From Woeseiaceae bacterium (GTDB taxonomy: Bacteria > Pseudomonadota > Gammaproteobacteria > Steroidobacterales > Woeseiaceae), in contig JASJBG010000002.1 in assembly GCA_030066625.1 (NCBI GenBank), positions 1 through 50,339 on the forward strand: DNA of 50,339 bases, in the 5' to 3' direction. A program made the translations under genes and the position numbers. How positions within the stretch are numbered: position 1 is the first letter of the stretch; each line of letters begins with the position of its first letter. Under the pieces are notes generated by a model. The model saw only the letters and a program-made list of their open reading frames with translations. It was not told the origin of the DNA and made no database searches. Below, piece after piece: positions 1-8,699 of the stretch.

Positions 1-108
1 GAAGCTCTCTACGTGGGAGGCCATCCACTCGGCCAGCCGCTCCTCGTCGAACTTCAGCGCGTCCCGGACGTCCGTCGTGCCTGTGTTCTGTTGCTGTCGG
101 TCGGTCAA
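1..108 (-). CDS. phosphotransferase-family protein, N-terminal part (runs off window)
   Basis: Only the first 36 codons are present; the gene leaves the window at base 1. After the stop of the carboxylase beta gene the same frame reopens, and a TTG at 108-106 begins a peptide with VRDALKFDEERLAEWM. That resembles the opening of the aminoglycoside-phosphotransferase-like family related to the kinase domain of human ACAD10/ACAD11 (typically 'FD..rL..WM..hv..F'). Family members often sit in acyl-CoA dehydrogenase operons and are thought to act in acyl-CoA or hydroxy-acid catabolism. It follows liuB by 15 nt, so it is probably co-transcribed. No good ribosome binding site is visible before the TTG, and an in-frame ATG further in is possible. 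The usual neighbour here in liu operons is an enoyl-CoA hydratase, which this peptide does not resemble. Confidence 0.5.
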   Translation of the reverse strand, partial: MTDRQQQNTGTTDVRDALKFDEERLAEWMASHVESF

Positions 109-123
109 GAAAGCGCTCGATGA

Positions 124-1737
124 CTACATACGGAAGATGCCCAGCGGCGACTCCGGCTCCGCCGGCGGATTCGCCGCCGCGGACAGCGCGAGTGATAGTA
201 CCTCACGCGTGTCGACCGGATCGATGACGCCGTCGTCCCAGAGGCGGGCACTCGAGTAGTAAGGGTGGCCCTGGGCCTCGTATTGCGCCCGGATCTTCTC
301 CTCGAAGGCAGCCCTGTCCTCGTCCGCCCACTCCTCGCCGCGCGCCTGCATGCCGTCCTGACGCACCGTTGCGAGCACGCCAGCGGCCTGCTCACCGCCC
401 ATGACGGAGATGCGTGCGTTGGGCCACATCCAGAGCATGCGCGGGCTGTAGGCGCGCCCGCACATCGCGTAGTTGCCAGCGCCGAAGGAGCCGCCGATAA
501 CGACCGTGAATTTCGGCACGCTGGCCGTCGCGACCGCATTGACCATCTTCGCTCCGTCCTTGGCGATGCCCGCGTGCTCGACGCGCTTGCCGACCATGAA
601 GCCGGTGATGTTCTGCAGAAACACGAGCGGAACCCGCCGGCGATTGGAGAGCTGCACGAAATGAGCACCCTTCTGCGCCGATTCCGGGAACAGGATGCCA
701 TTATTGGCGACGATACCGACCGGGTGGCCATTGATGTGCGCAAAGCCGCAGACGAGCGTCGCACCGTAGAGCTTCTTGAACTCGTGGAATTCCGAGCCGT
801 CGACGAGCCGCGCAATGATCTCGCGGACGTCGTACGGATACCGGTACTCGCGGGAAACGATGCCGTAGATATCCTCGGCCGGATAGGCGGGGTCCTCCGC
901 GGCGCGCATTCCCGGGGAGCCCTGCTTGCGGTGGTTCAGGTTGTAGACGATGTCTCGGGCGATCGACAGCGCGTGCGAGTCGTCGTCGGCAAGGTGGTCT
1001 GTCACGCCGGAGATCCGCGAGTGCACGCTGCCGCCGCCGAGCGTCTCCGCGTCCACCACTTCACCGGTGGCCGCTTTCACGAGCGGCGGACCGCCGAGAA
1101 AGATCGTGCCCTGGTTGCGGACGATGATCGCTTCGTCGCACATCGCGGGTACGTAAGCGCCGCCCGCGGTGCAGGAGCCCATGACGGCGGCAATCTGCGG
1201 GATACCGCGGGCCGACAGCTGTGCCTGGTTGTAGAAAATACGGCCGAAGTGATCCCGATCGGGAAACACCTCGTCCTGCCGCGGCAGGAAAGCACCGCCC
1301 GAATCGACCAGGTAGATGCAGGGCAGGTTGTTTTGCCCGGCGATCTCCTGTGCGCGCAGGTGCTTCTTGACCGTCAACGGGTAGTAGGTCCCGCCCTTAA
1401 CCGTCGCGTCGTTCGCGACGACCATGCAATCCGTGTCGTGGATGCGCCCGATGCCGGTGATGATGCCTGCCGCAGGCACATCGTCTTCGTAGACCTCGTG
1501 CGCCGCGAGCCGGCCGACCTCGAGGAACGGCGAGTCCGGGTCGAGCAGAACCTTGACGCGGTCGCGCGGCAGCAGCTTGCCGCGCGCCAGGTGTTTCTCG
1601 CGCGCACGATGTGAGCCGCCGGCCATGATCTTCTCGTCGAGTGCGCGCAGGTCCCGCGCCAGCGCCACGTTGGACTCTCGATTTTTGTCGAAGTCGGTGG
1701 AGCCGCGGTCGATCTTGGTCTTTATTCTTTTCGGCAT
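124..1737 (-). CDS. liuB: methylcrotonyl-CoA carboxylase beta (carboxyltransferase) subunit
   Basis: This is the biotin-dependent carboxyltransferase subunit that moves CO2 from biotin to 3-methylcrotonyl-CoA in leucine/isovalerate degradation; it works in the cytoplasm with a biotinylated alpha subunit. The 537 residues are the usual length for MCC beta. The N-terminal half has the crotonase-fold acyl-CoA site ([13 protein letters not shown], then [17 protein letters not shown]). The C-terminal half has the biotin-side motif [18 protein letters not shown] and the [15 protein letters not shown] segment typical of MCC rather than propionyl-CoA carboxylase. The ATG lies 6 nt after the isovaleryl-CoA dehydrogenase stop with a GAGG just upstream, so the two are one operon. 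The alpha subunit is not in the window and would be expected beyond base 1. Confidence 0.95.
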   Translation of the reverse strand: MPKRIKTKIDRGSTDFDKNRESNVALARDLRALDEKIMAGGSHRAREKHLARGKLLPRDRVKVLLDPDSPFLEVGRLAAHEVYEDDVPAAGIITGIGRIHDTDCMVVANDATVKGGTYYPLTVKKHLRAQEIAGQNNLPCIYLVDSGGAFLPRQDEVFPDRDHFGRIFYNQAQLSARGIPQIAAVMGSCTAGGAYVPAMCDEAIIVRNQGTIFLGGPPLVKAATGEVVDAETLGGGSVHSRISGVTDHLADDDSHALSIARDIVYNLNHRKQGSPGMRAAEDPAYPAEDIYGIVSREYRYPYDVREIIARLVDGSEFHEFKKLYGATLVCGFAHINGHPVGIVANNGILFPESAQKGAHFVQLSNRRRVPLVFLQNITGFMVGKRVEHAGIAKDGAKMVNAVATASVPKFTVVIGGSFGAGNYAMCGRAYSPRMLWMWPNARISVMGGEQAAGVLATVRQDGMQARGEEWADEDRAAFEEKIRAQYEAQGHPYYSSARLWDDGVIDPVDTREVLSLALSAAANPPAEPESPLGIFRM

Positions 1738-1743
1738 AGCGCC

Positions 1744-2901
1744 TCAGCGTGTGGCTTCGAACAGCTCGCGCCCGATCAGCATGCGGCGTATTTCGCTCGT
1801 CCCGGCACCGATCTCGTAGAGCTTGGCATCCCGCCACAGGCGACCGGCCGGATACTCATTAATATAGCCGTTGCCGCCGAGGGCCTGTATCGCCTCACCG
1901 GCCATCCAGGTCGCCCTCTCGGCCGCAAGCAGGATACAGCCTGCCGCATCGAAACGGGTAGTGTCGTTGCGGTCGCAGGCTTGCGCGACGGCATAGACGT
2001 AAGCTCGGCAGGCATTCATCGTCGTGTACATGTCCGCGATCTTGCCCTGCATGAGCTGGAACTCGCCAATCGGCTGGCCGAACTGCTTGCGATCGTGTAC
2101 GTAGGGCAGCACCAGGTCCATGCAGGCTCGCATGATCCCGAGCGGACCGCCCGCGAGGACGAGGCGCTCGTAGTCGAGGCCGCTCATCAGGATCGCCGCG
2201 CCCTTGCCTTGCTCGGCCAGCAGATTCGCGGCCGGCACCCGGCAGTCCTCGAACAGGACCTCGCTCGTATCCGACCCGCGCATGCCGAGCTTGTCGAGTT
2301 TCTGCGGCGTCGAGAAACCCGCCATGCCGCGTTCCACGATGAAGGCGCTCAGCTTGCGGCTGCCCGCTTCCGCGTCGGTCACGGCGTAGACGATCATCGT
2401 GTCTGCCTGCGGCGCGTTGGTGATCCACATCTTCGATCCGTTGAGGACGTAGGAATCACCGTCACGAACGGCCGTAGTCCGCATACCCATCACGTCCGAG
2501 CCCGCCCCTGGCTCGCTCATGGCCAGCGCACCGAGGTGCTCGCCCGATATCAGCGCCGGCAGGTACTTCTCCCGCTGTGCGTCGCTGCCCCAGCGATAAA
2601 GCTGGTTGATGCAAAGATTGGAGTGCGCACCGTATGACAGGCCGACCGACCCGGAGGCGCGGCTGATCTCCTCCATTGCGACGACGTGGGCGAGGTAGCC
2701 GAGTTCGGCGCCGCCCCACTGCTCCGCCACCGTGATGCCGTGCAGGCCGAGCTCACCGATCTCCGCCCACAGCTCGCGGGGAAAGACGTTGTCGTGATCC
2801 GTCTTCTCGGCAATCGGGGCAATGCGGTCGGCGGCGAAACTCTGAACCGTGTCGCGCAGCAGCGCGATGTCCTCGCCGAGACCGAAATCGAAGTCGAACA
2901 T
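1744..2901 (-). CDS. liuA: isovaleryl-CoA dehydrogenase
   Basis: This FAD-dependent acyl-CoA dehydrogenase oxidises isovaleryl-CoA to 3-methylcrotonyl-CoA, the step before the carboxylase encoded next to it, passing electrons to ETF. At 385 residues it has normal family length. FAD/substrate-site motifs include [18 protein letters not shown] (about 127-144) and [10 protein letters not shown]. The catalytic base sits in helix G as Glu245 ([15 protein letters not shown]), the position specific to isovaleryl- and long-chain enzymes, whereas short/medium-chain enzymes carry it near the C-terminus. The C-terminus has [22 protein letters not shown] chose the ATG at 2901 because AAGGA stands about 7 nt upstream; a TTG 15 nt further upstream is less likely. 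A LuxR-type gene ends 81 nt upstream on the same strand. Confidence 0.95.
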   Translation of the reverse strand: MFDFDFGLGEDIALLRDTVQSFAADRIAPIAEKTDHDNVFPRELWAEIGELGLHGITVAEQWGGAELGYLAHVVAMEEISRASGSVGLSYGAHSNLCINQLYRWGSDAQREKYLPALISGEHLGALAMSEPGAGSDVMGMRTTAVRDGDSYVLNGSKMWITNAPQADTMIVYAVTDAEAGSRKLSAFIVERGMAGFSTPQKLDKLGMRGSDTSEVLFEDCRVPAANLLAEQGKGAAILMSGLDYERLVLAGGPLGIMRACMDLVLPYVHDRKQFGQPIGEFQLMQGKIADMYTTMNACRAYVYAVAQACDRNDTTRFDAAGCILLAAERATWMAGEAIQALGGNGYINEYPAGRLWRDAKLYEIGAGTSEIRRMLIGRELFEATR

Positions 2902-2982
2902 GCTCTGTTCCTTCAAATGCGATTCGGCCCCTATTGTCCTCCAGTGCCGCCGGACGCCTGTATACCACGGGGCTGGTAGGCG

Positions 2983-3783
2983 TCAGTCGGTTTCGTCCGC
3001 CAGTGTGTCGATGAATCGCGAGAAGAGCTCGTACTGCGAGGTGATCCTGAGCTTTGCGAACAGGTTGCGCTTGTGGACCATGACGGTGCCGGGCGCGATG
3101 TCGAGGCGGCGCGCGATCGCCTTCGTCGAGAATCCCCTTAACAATAACTGCGTCGTTTCCCGCTCGCGCTGGGTCAATAGCCCGTCGCCGAAATTCTCGA
3201 AGCACTCGGTTAGCCGACGGTGCACGCTCCGGCGCTCGTCTGCGCTTTGCTGTCGTCCCGGCCAGCGCTCCCAGAGTGCGCGCATCGCCGCGTGCACGAC
3301 CGGCCGAATCTGCCGCAGGCGGTCGATGTCCACCTTGCGAAACGGCCGCTCACGGCGTGCGACCACGAGCGCCAGCGTCGTGGCATCGGCAACGTCGACC
3401 AGGTAATCGATCTCATCGCGAAGATGCGTACGCTCGCAGTACTGTCGGTAGTACTCGGACGAGTGGAAACGGTCGGGCGTTTCGTCGCGGTATCGACACA
3501 CGCCGGGTTTCTCGGCGCGCAGGGCGAGCTGGTAGAGCGGATCCAGCAGGTACGGGCCGGCGAGATAGCGGTCGAGATAGTGGGTGGCAGCATCCGGCTC
3601 CAGCGTGTGATGCAGCACTTCCGGAGGCGCGAAGCTGTGGAACGCGAGCAGGCAGGTGCCCTCGTGTTCGACAACCGAGCCCACGGCGTCGATGAGCGCA
3701 TCGGCGGTAGCCTCGCCAGCGTCAGCCGAAATCAGGCTGGCGACGCTGTCGAACCAGCCGCTGGATACGAACGGTGAGGACAT
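2983..3783 (-). CDS. LuxR-family transcriptional regulator
   Basis: The C-terminal region (about residues 195-255) is a LuxR/FixJ helix-turn-helix: LLTQRERETTQLLLRG, then STKAIARRLDIAPGTVMVHK with the recognition helix. The N-terminal 180 residues have no receiver aspartate pattern and look like a PAS/GAF or autoinducer-binding-like sensor (SSEYYRQYCERTHLRDEIDYLV, then a VARRERPF strand), so it is an orphan regulator responding to an unknown small molecule. Its ATG directly abuts the TGA of the VOC gene upstream (TGAATG), so it is the last gene of the desaturase-VOC-regulator operon. The liu genes start only 81 nt downstream on the same strand. It is therefore a candidate regulator of either set; liu operons usually carry a MerR-type regulator instead. 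Confidence 0.85.
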   Translation of the reverse strand: MSSPFVSSGWFDSVASLISADAGEATADALIDAVGSVVEHEGTCLLAFHSFAPPEVLHHTLEPDAATHYLDRYLAGPYLLDPLYQLALRAEKPGVCRYRDETPDRFHSSEYYRQYCERTHLRDEIDYLVDVADATTLALVVARRERPFRKVDIDRLRQIRPVVHAAMRALWERWPGRQQSADERRSVHRRLTECFENFGDGLLTQRERETTQLLLRGFSTKAIARRLDIAPGTVMVHKRNLFAKLRITSQYELFSRFIDTLADETD

Positions 3784-4155
3784 TCAGGGCTGATAGAGCG
3801 CGGCAAACGAACCGCCCGGGTCCTCGACAACGCAGAAACGCCCGCCCGCAAGGCCGCGGGGTTCGATCACGAGACGGCCGCCATTGGCCTCGCACGCTGC
3901 GGCGCTTGCCTCGACATCGGCCACGGTGAAATAGATCAGCCATCCGGCCGGCAGCTCGGCGTTGCTGCCGCGAGCATGGCAAATCCCGGCAACGGCCTCG
4001 CCGCTTGCCGGCATCTTCATGTTGTAGTCGGCATAGTCGCCCATGCTGACGTCCTCGCTGTCGAAGCCGACCACCGCCTTGTAGAAGTCGCGAACGTTGG
4101 CGGCGTCCTCCGTTGTCATGTCGATCCAGCCGATCTTGCCAATGTCATCGCTCAT
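3784..4155 (-). CDS. VOC-superfamily (glyoxalase-like) protein
   Basis: The 123 residues form one VOC module pair (beta-alpha-beta-beta-beta repeats): IGWIDMTTEDAANVRDFYKAVVGF opens the first, and WLIYFTVADVEASAAACEANGG opens the second, ending with FCVVEDPGGSFAALYQP. This resembles the uncharacterised 'glyoxalase/bleomycin-resistance-like' subgroup found as one- or two-domain proteins; the substrate cannot be told from sequence. AGGAG overlaps the stop of the upstream desaturase gene (TAGGAG) and lies 6 nt before the ATG, so translation is probably coupled. The LuxR-type gene follows without a gap. Co-operonic placement with a desaturase suggests, but does not show, a role in lipid or stress metabolism. 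Confidence 0.8.
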   Translation of the reverse strand: MSDDIGKIGWIDMTTEDAANVRDFYKAVVGFDSEDVSMGDYADYNMKMPASGEAVAGICHARGSNAELPAGWLIYFTVADVEASAAACEANGGRLVIEPRGLAGGRFCVVEDPGGSFAALYQP

Positions 4156-4164
4156 CGCGGACTC

Positions 4165-5193
4165 CTAGAACGAGGTGAGAAACGAGGCGGCATTGCCGCC
4201 GATGGGGCCGCTGCCGGCACGCGCCGACGCGAGATACTCTTCGCCCTTCGGATAACCTTCGGGCTGCGGATTGTAGACCCGCCGGACACGGTTTGCGTGG
4301 TACAGCCTGAGCGCCGACTTGAACGGTATCACGCGTTCGGGATCGCCACCGGTCAGCTCCCGATGTAGCTGAGGCAGGCGGTACCACGGCATGTTCATGT
4401 TCGAATGATGGGCATTGTGAAAGCCGAAATTCAGTACCAGCCAGTTGAGCTTTTCGAACCTGAGCGACAGCGGGTTGGAGAACGTGTGCGCCTGCTCCCA
4501 GGCACGGTCGCCCTTGTGCGGCGATGGCTCATAGCTGAACAGGGTCAGGTTGTACGGATAGTCATGCTGCAGCATGTCCATGAAGCGCAGCACGTGCATC
4601 ATCAGGAGGTAGGCGACCACGTAGAGCAGGAAAGCTTTGGGCGACAGCATAAGGACTGCGGCCAGCGCGCCAAAGCGAATAAGGATGACGGTCACGTTTC
4701 GCAGCCGCTGCTGCCGTCGCTCCGGAATGACGAACGACGTGAACACCATGATCGTGTGCATCAGCATGTCGTGTGCGGGAACGTACAGCCGCTCCAGCCT
4801 ACGGACGAGATTCGTGAAGCGTGGATGCCGTTCGAAGAAACCATCGTAGTCGAACCAGACGATGTCGTCGTTGTCGACGTGGTGGCGGAAGTGCTTGTAC
4901 CGCATGTCCTCGTAGGTGCCGTAGGCGGCACCGCACAGCCAGCTCATTGCCCGGCCCAGCCACGCATTGCGGCGGCTGTCGGCAAACACGGTGTTATGTC
5001 CACACTCGTGGATCATGTAGGCAGCGATGACCATGCCGTGTGCGAGCACGAGCGTCGCGACGGCGTTGACGAGCCAGTGGGTGTGAAACAGCCCGATCCA
5101 GCCGGCCACGTAGGCACAGACGGCGTACAGCACGGCACCGCCGTGGTAGTACGCGCCGTCGGAATCACGAAAGATGCTTGCGTTCGCGGTCAT
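4165..5193 (-). CDS. membrane fatty acid desaturase family protein
   Basis: A 342-residue integral membrane di-iron enzyme of the fatty acid desaturase/hydroxylase superfamily. All three histidine boxes are present: HECGH (about 64-68), HFRHH (about 101-105) and HNAHH (about 257-261), flanked by hydrophobic segments near residues 22-60 and a central pair near 165-205. The spacing is that of acyl-lipid desaturases rather than alkane hydroxylases. The exact substrate (acyl lipid, carotenoid or sterol-like) cannot be decided. No convincing ribosome binding site precedes the ATG. It is the first gene of a three-gene operon and is divergent from the P-II gene, with 88 nt between them that contain GC-rich near-repeats of GGCGCCGGCG. 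Confidence 0.85.
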   Translation of the reverse strand: MTANASIFRDSDGAYYHGGAVLYAVCAYVAGWIGLFHTHWLVNAVATLVLAHGMVIAAYMIHECGHNTVFADSRRNAWLGRAMSWLCGAAYGTYEDMRYKHFRHHVDNDDIVWFDYDGFFERHPRFTNLVRRLERLYVPAHDMLMHTIMVFTSFVIPERRQQRLRNVTVILIRFGALAAVLMLSPKAFLLYVVAYLLMMHVLRFMDMLQHDYPYNLTLFSYEPSPHKGDRAWEQAHTFSNPLSLRFEKLNWLVLNFGFHNAHHSNMNMPWYRLPQLHRELTGGDPERVIPFKSALRLYHANRVRRVYNPQPEGYPKGEEYLASARAGSGPIGGNAASFLTSF

Positions 5194-5248
5194 GGTAGGC
5201 GGCGCCGGCGCGGGGACGTACCTACACTTGGCGCCGGCGGATTGCTAG

Positions 5249-6051
<803 letters not shown>

Positions 6052-6055
6052 GGTG

Positions 6056-6430
6056 TCAGCTCCCGACCATGCAGAACGCATTGAGCTTGTTGCCGTCGAG
6101 GTCGCGGAAATAAGCTGCATAGAAACCGCCATTGCGCTCACCCGGCGGACCTTCGTCCGTGCCGCCTAGTTCAAGCGCTTTCGCGTGGACGGCATCGACC
6201 AACTCCGTCGAACCTGCGGCGATCGCGATCATGACACCGTTGCCCACTGTCGCGGGCTTGCCGTCGTAAGGCGTGATCACCGAGATGCCCGGCTCCTGCA
6301 TGCTGCGGCCCCAGGCAATATAGTTGTCGCCCTCCATGAGCCGCCCTGCGCCGATTGTTGCGAATAACTCGTCGTAGAAAGCCGCCGCCCTGTCGATATC
6401 GTTCGTACCGAGTGTGATGTAGCCGATCAT
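6056..6430 (-). CDS. VOC-family protein (glyoxalase/dioxygenase-like)
   Basis: 124 residues with the VOC opening MIGYITLGTNDIDRAAAFYDELF and the second half ending YFRDLDGNKLNAF, the usual metal-ligand region ('fRDPDGNklef') of lactoylglutathione-lyase-like proteins. It belongs to the small single-pair group annotated as glyoxalase-like; the substrate is not predictable. A strong GGAGGG lies 7 nt before the ATG. It follows the DNA glycosylase by 24 nt and precedes the MAPEG gene by 4 nt. It is not closely similar to the other VOC protein at 3784-4155. Confidence 0.82.
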   Translation of the reverse strand: MIGYITLGTNDIDRAAAFYDELFATIGAGRLMEGDNYIAWGRSMQEPGISVITPYDGKPATVGNGVMIAIAAGSTELVDAVHAKALELGGTDEGPPGERNGGFYAAYFRDLDGNKLNAFCMVGS

Positions 6431-6454
6431 TGCTTGCCCTCCCCTGCCGGCGTA

Positions 6455-6967
6455 CTAACCGACCAGCATGCTACGCCAAATCCCGAGCTTTTTGTCGAAC
6501 GGCATGGCCGCGTGCGCGGGGCTCGTCGACGGCAGGCCGACGAGGATCGGCGCATCGTCCGACAGCGTATCGGCGACGAAACGTCGAAACAGCTGCTCCG
6601 CTTTACGGCCGTTGAAGAACACGCGTGTGACCTCGGGGTGGCCTGCCAGGAAGCCACGGAAGTCATTGGCCTGCGCGGTGTCCATTGCGATGTCGGCGTC
6701 GAGGCTGCCGGGCCTCACGGAGCTCGCCAGAACGTCCCAGAGTGCGATTCGCTGCTCGGTGAGCTGCCGACAACGCTGCTCGTAGTCGCCGCCGATGCCG
6801 TAGAGCTCCTCCATGATTCGCCAGAAAGCGTTACGCGGATGTGCGTAGTACTCCTGCGCGGCGATCGAGCGCTCGCCCGGCAGGCTGCCCAGTATCAGCA
6901 GCCTTGCATCGCTCTGCGCGACCGGCGGAAAACCGGCGGACGCTTTCCTGCCCTCAGATCCGGCCAT
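6455..6967 (-). CDS. hypoxanthine/deoxyinosine-DNA glycosylase (UDG family 6-like)
   Basis: 170 residues of the uracil-DNA-glycosylase superfamily. The motif LLILGSLPGERSIAAQEYYAHPRNAFWRIM is diagnostic of the family-6 hypoxanthine-DNA glycosylases (formerly annotated Mug-like), which remove deaminated adenine; the C-terminal LPSTSPAHAAM is the second active-site loop. The ATG at 6967 overlaps the end of the alkylation-repair gene by 14 nt; an upstream in-frame ATG would sit entirely inside that gene and is rejected. Two base-repair enzymes coupled in one operon suggest a shared base-damage response, though no SOS box is seen upstream. Confidence 0.88.
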   Translation of the reverse strand: MAGSEGRKASAGFPPVAQSDARLLILGSLPGERSIAAQEYYAHPRNAFWRIMEELYGIGGDYEQRCRQLTEQRIALWDVLASSVRPGSLDADIAMDTAQANDFRGFLAGHPEVTRVFFNGRKAEQLFRRFVADTLSDDAPILVGLPSTSPAHAAMPFDKKLGIWRSMLVG

Positions 6968-7679
6968 CGAGATAGGCACGCCGGCGGCGCTCGGGCAGTT
7001 TTTCGATCGCATAGCGCAACATCGTGCGCGGCATGTCCCGGTAGTGCCGGCCGAGAAACGCCTCGAGAGCATTGCGATCACGATTGCCAATCTCGCGCAG
7101 CATCCAGCCGGTTACCTTGTGAATGAGATCTTCGTCGTCGTCGAGCAGCTGCTTCGCGATCCGCAAGGCGTCGTCGAAATCGCCGCCACGTATGAAATGG
7201 TAGGTCGCCATCATCGCGATGCGCCTCTCCCAAAGGCTCTCCGACGCGGCCAGTACATCGAGCGCGGCCCGGTCCCGGGTTTCGAGCCAGGCTCCGACGA
7301 TCTTGTGCGCCGAACTGTCGACGATGTCCCAGTTGTTGATATAGCGCGTATTGGCGAGATACGCGTCGATGACGCGCGCACGCGTCTCCTCGTCGCCGCG
7401 CTCGAACATATCGACGAGCATCAGCACGGCGAGCAGTCGCTCCTCGTGATACGCGGACTTCAACAGCGCCAGCGTCGTCCTGAGCGACGTATTGCGAAAG
7501 CGCCGCGCTATTTTGCGCGTGACCGGAACGCGAATCCCGAGGAACCGATCGCCCTCGCCGTATTCACCCTTGCCGGTCTTGAAGAATCGCGCCGAGTGCT
7601 CTGCGATGGCGGCATCGCCCAGAGGGCGGAATTCCGCCCGGATCGATCGCAGCGTCGGTGTGGCGTCGTTTCTGGGCAT
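6954..7679 (-). CDS. DNA alkylation repair protein (AlkD-like)
   Basis: 241 residues of the HEAT-like-repeat DNA glycosylase family that excises bulky or cationic alkylated bases without base flipping. The residues that contact the lesion in Bacillus AlkD have counterparts here: NNWDIVD (Trp117, Asp121), the WERR arginine pair at 152-153, and Trp192 in KVTGWMLREIG. It is the first gene of the operon with the glycosylase, VOC and MAPEG genes. No clear ribosome binding site precedes the ATG. The gene is divergent from the small secreted protein at 7752. Confidence 0.9.
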   Translation of the reverse strand: MPRNDATPTLRSIRAEFRPLGDAAIAEHSARFFKTGKGEYGEGDRFLGIRVPVTRKIARRFRNTSLRTTLALLKSAYHEERLLAVLMLVDMFERGDEETRARVIDAYLANTRYINNWDIVDSSAHKIVGAWLETRDRAALDVLAASESLWERRIAMMATYHFIRGGDFDDALRIAKQLLDDDEDLIHKVTGWMLREIGNRDRNALEAFLGRHYRDMPRTMLRYAIEKLPERRRRAYLDGRI

Positions 7680-7720
7680 GGCAGCAGGATATGCGCATCG
7701 CTCGGGTTGCGGCCGCCGAG

Positions 7721-7726
7721 TATAAA
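7721..7726 (+). promoter_or_regulatory. putative -10 (TATAAA) for the small secreted protein gene
   Basis: GAGTATAAATC lies 26 nt before the ATG of the 74-residue secreted protein, in an otherwise GC-rich gap. No good -35 is seen at 16-18 nt. Position and AT-richness are the only evidence. Confidence 0.35.
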
Positions 7727-7751
7727 TCAGGCTTTGCGAGGAGACTCCGTG

Positions 7752-7976
7752 ATGATCAAGAAACTGCCAGGGATGGTGCTCGTCGGCATTGTGCTCGCGA
7801 CCAGCAGTGCAACCGAGGCGAAGAGCAAGTGCGACGAGGCGGCCTGCGCCGACGTCAAGGCCCAGATTCGGGAGATCCAGGACCGCATGCGCTCGGGATA
7901 TACACGCGCGCAGGGCGAACGTTACGAGGCGCGATTGCGAAGGCTGCGCGACAAGCGCCGGCGTATCTGCCGCTAG
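7752..7976 (+). CDS. small secreted protein of unknown function
   Basis: A 74-residue protein with a clear signal peptide (MIKK, a hydrophobic stretch to about residue 18, then SSATEA) and a short basic mature part with three cysteines (KCDEAACADV and a C-terminal ICR). The middle is a charged helix rich in Arg (DRMRSGYTRAQGERYEARLRRLRDKRR). I do not recognise the family. GAGGAGA stands 7 nt before the ATG, supporting the start; the GTG directly before it is an alternative. Its TAG overlaps the convergent phosphatase stop by 4 nt (CTAG). Confidence 0.7.
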   Translation: MIKKLPGMVLVGIVLATSSATEAKSKCDEAACADVKAQIREIQDRMRSGYTRAQGERYEARLRRLRDKRRRICR

Positions 7977-8698
7977 CCCGAGTTGAGATGCAGCATGCGC
8001 TTGGCCAGCGCTTCCATGTCACCGTGGTCGCGGTGCCGCATCACGGGGTCATCGGCCGTGATGTTCATGCCGCGAACGACCTTGCGCAGGACCTTGCCGT
8101 CCCCGCTCACATCGAAGTCGATGATGTTCAGGCAGCAGGTCGCCTGGTCGATGAGCCCGAAGCCGTCAAGGCCGACGCCGGTTACCCAGCCAAGCACCGC
8201 CGAATTCGTGCCGCCGTGCGCAAACACGGCAAGGTTGTTCCAGTCGTCTTCGGCGAGAACTGCCTCAATCGCGTGGACGATGCGCGCGTAAAAGTCGCCG
8301 TAGCGCTCGCCCCTTAGAAACGTCGCCTCCGGGTCATGAGCCCGCCAGTGTGAGAAGGCGATATCGCTGACGATATCGTAGCCGCCCGCAGACTCGCCCT
8401 TCTGCGGCCGGATTTCTTCCAGCGATGGCCGACGTTCCAGCTCGACGTCCCGCGAGCCGAGCACGGCCTCTCCGGTCTGCACGGTTCGCGGCAGCCCGGA
8501 GCAGATGGCCCGATCGACGTGCACCCCGTCGAACAGCTTGGCCATTGCGGAAGCTTGCACAACGCCGCGCTCGTTGAGCGACACGACATCGGGATCGGGC
8601 ACCCAGGCACCGCTGGCGTCGATGTAGTCGACCGAGCCGTGCCGGAACAGGTACATGCGCCGGCGGCGCGCGCCATCGAGAGCGGTACGATTGACCAT
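7973..8698 (-). CDS. histidine phosphatase family protein
   Basis: 241 residues of the phosphoglycerate-mutase-like histidine phosphatase superfamily. The catalytic RHG is at residues 19-21 (MYLFRHGSVDY), the second arginine follows in ICSGLPRTVQTGE, and the distal histidine is in VFAHGGTNSAVLG. The substrate is not evident; it is not a typical cofactor-dependent phosphoglycerate mutase. Its ATG comes one base after the stop of the secreted dehydrogenase gene (TGAGATG), so the two are translationally linked. No signal peptide is seen, in contrast to the partner gene. Confidence 0.88.
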   Translation of the reverse strand: MVNRTALDGARRRRMYLFRHGSVDYIDASGAWVPDPDVVSLNERGVVQASAMAKLFDGVHVDRAICSGLPRTVQTGEAVLGSRDVELERRPSLEEIRPQKGESAGGYDIVSDIAFSHWRAHDPEATFLRGERYGDFYARIVHAIEAVLAEDDWNNLAVFAHGGTNSAVLGWVTGVGLDGFGLIDQATCCLNIIDFDVSGDGKVLRKVVRGMNITADDPVMRHRDHGDMEALAKRMLHLNSG

Positions 8699-8699
8699 C

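Noticed and set aside
265-1614. 449-codon open frame on the plus strand opposite the MCC beta gene
   Set aside because: It has no ribosome binding site and no recognisable motif; it is the usual antisense frame of a GC-rich gene, and the opposite strand encodes a complete known enzyme.
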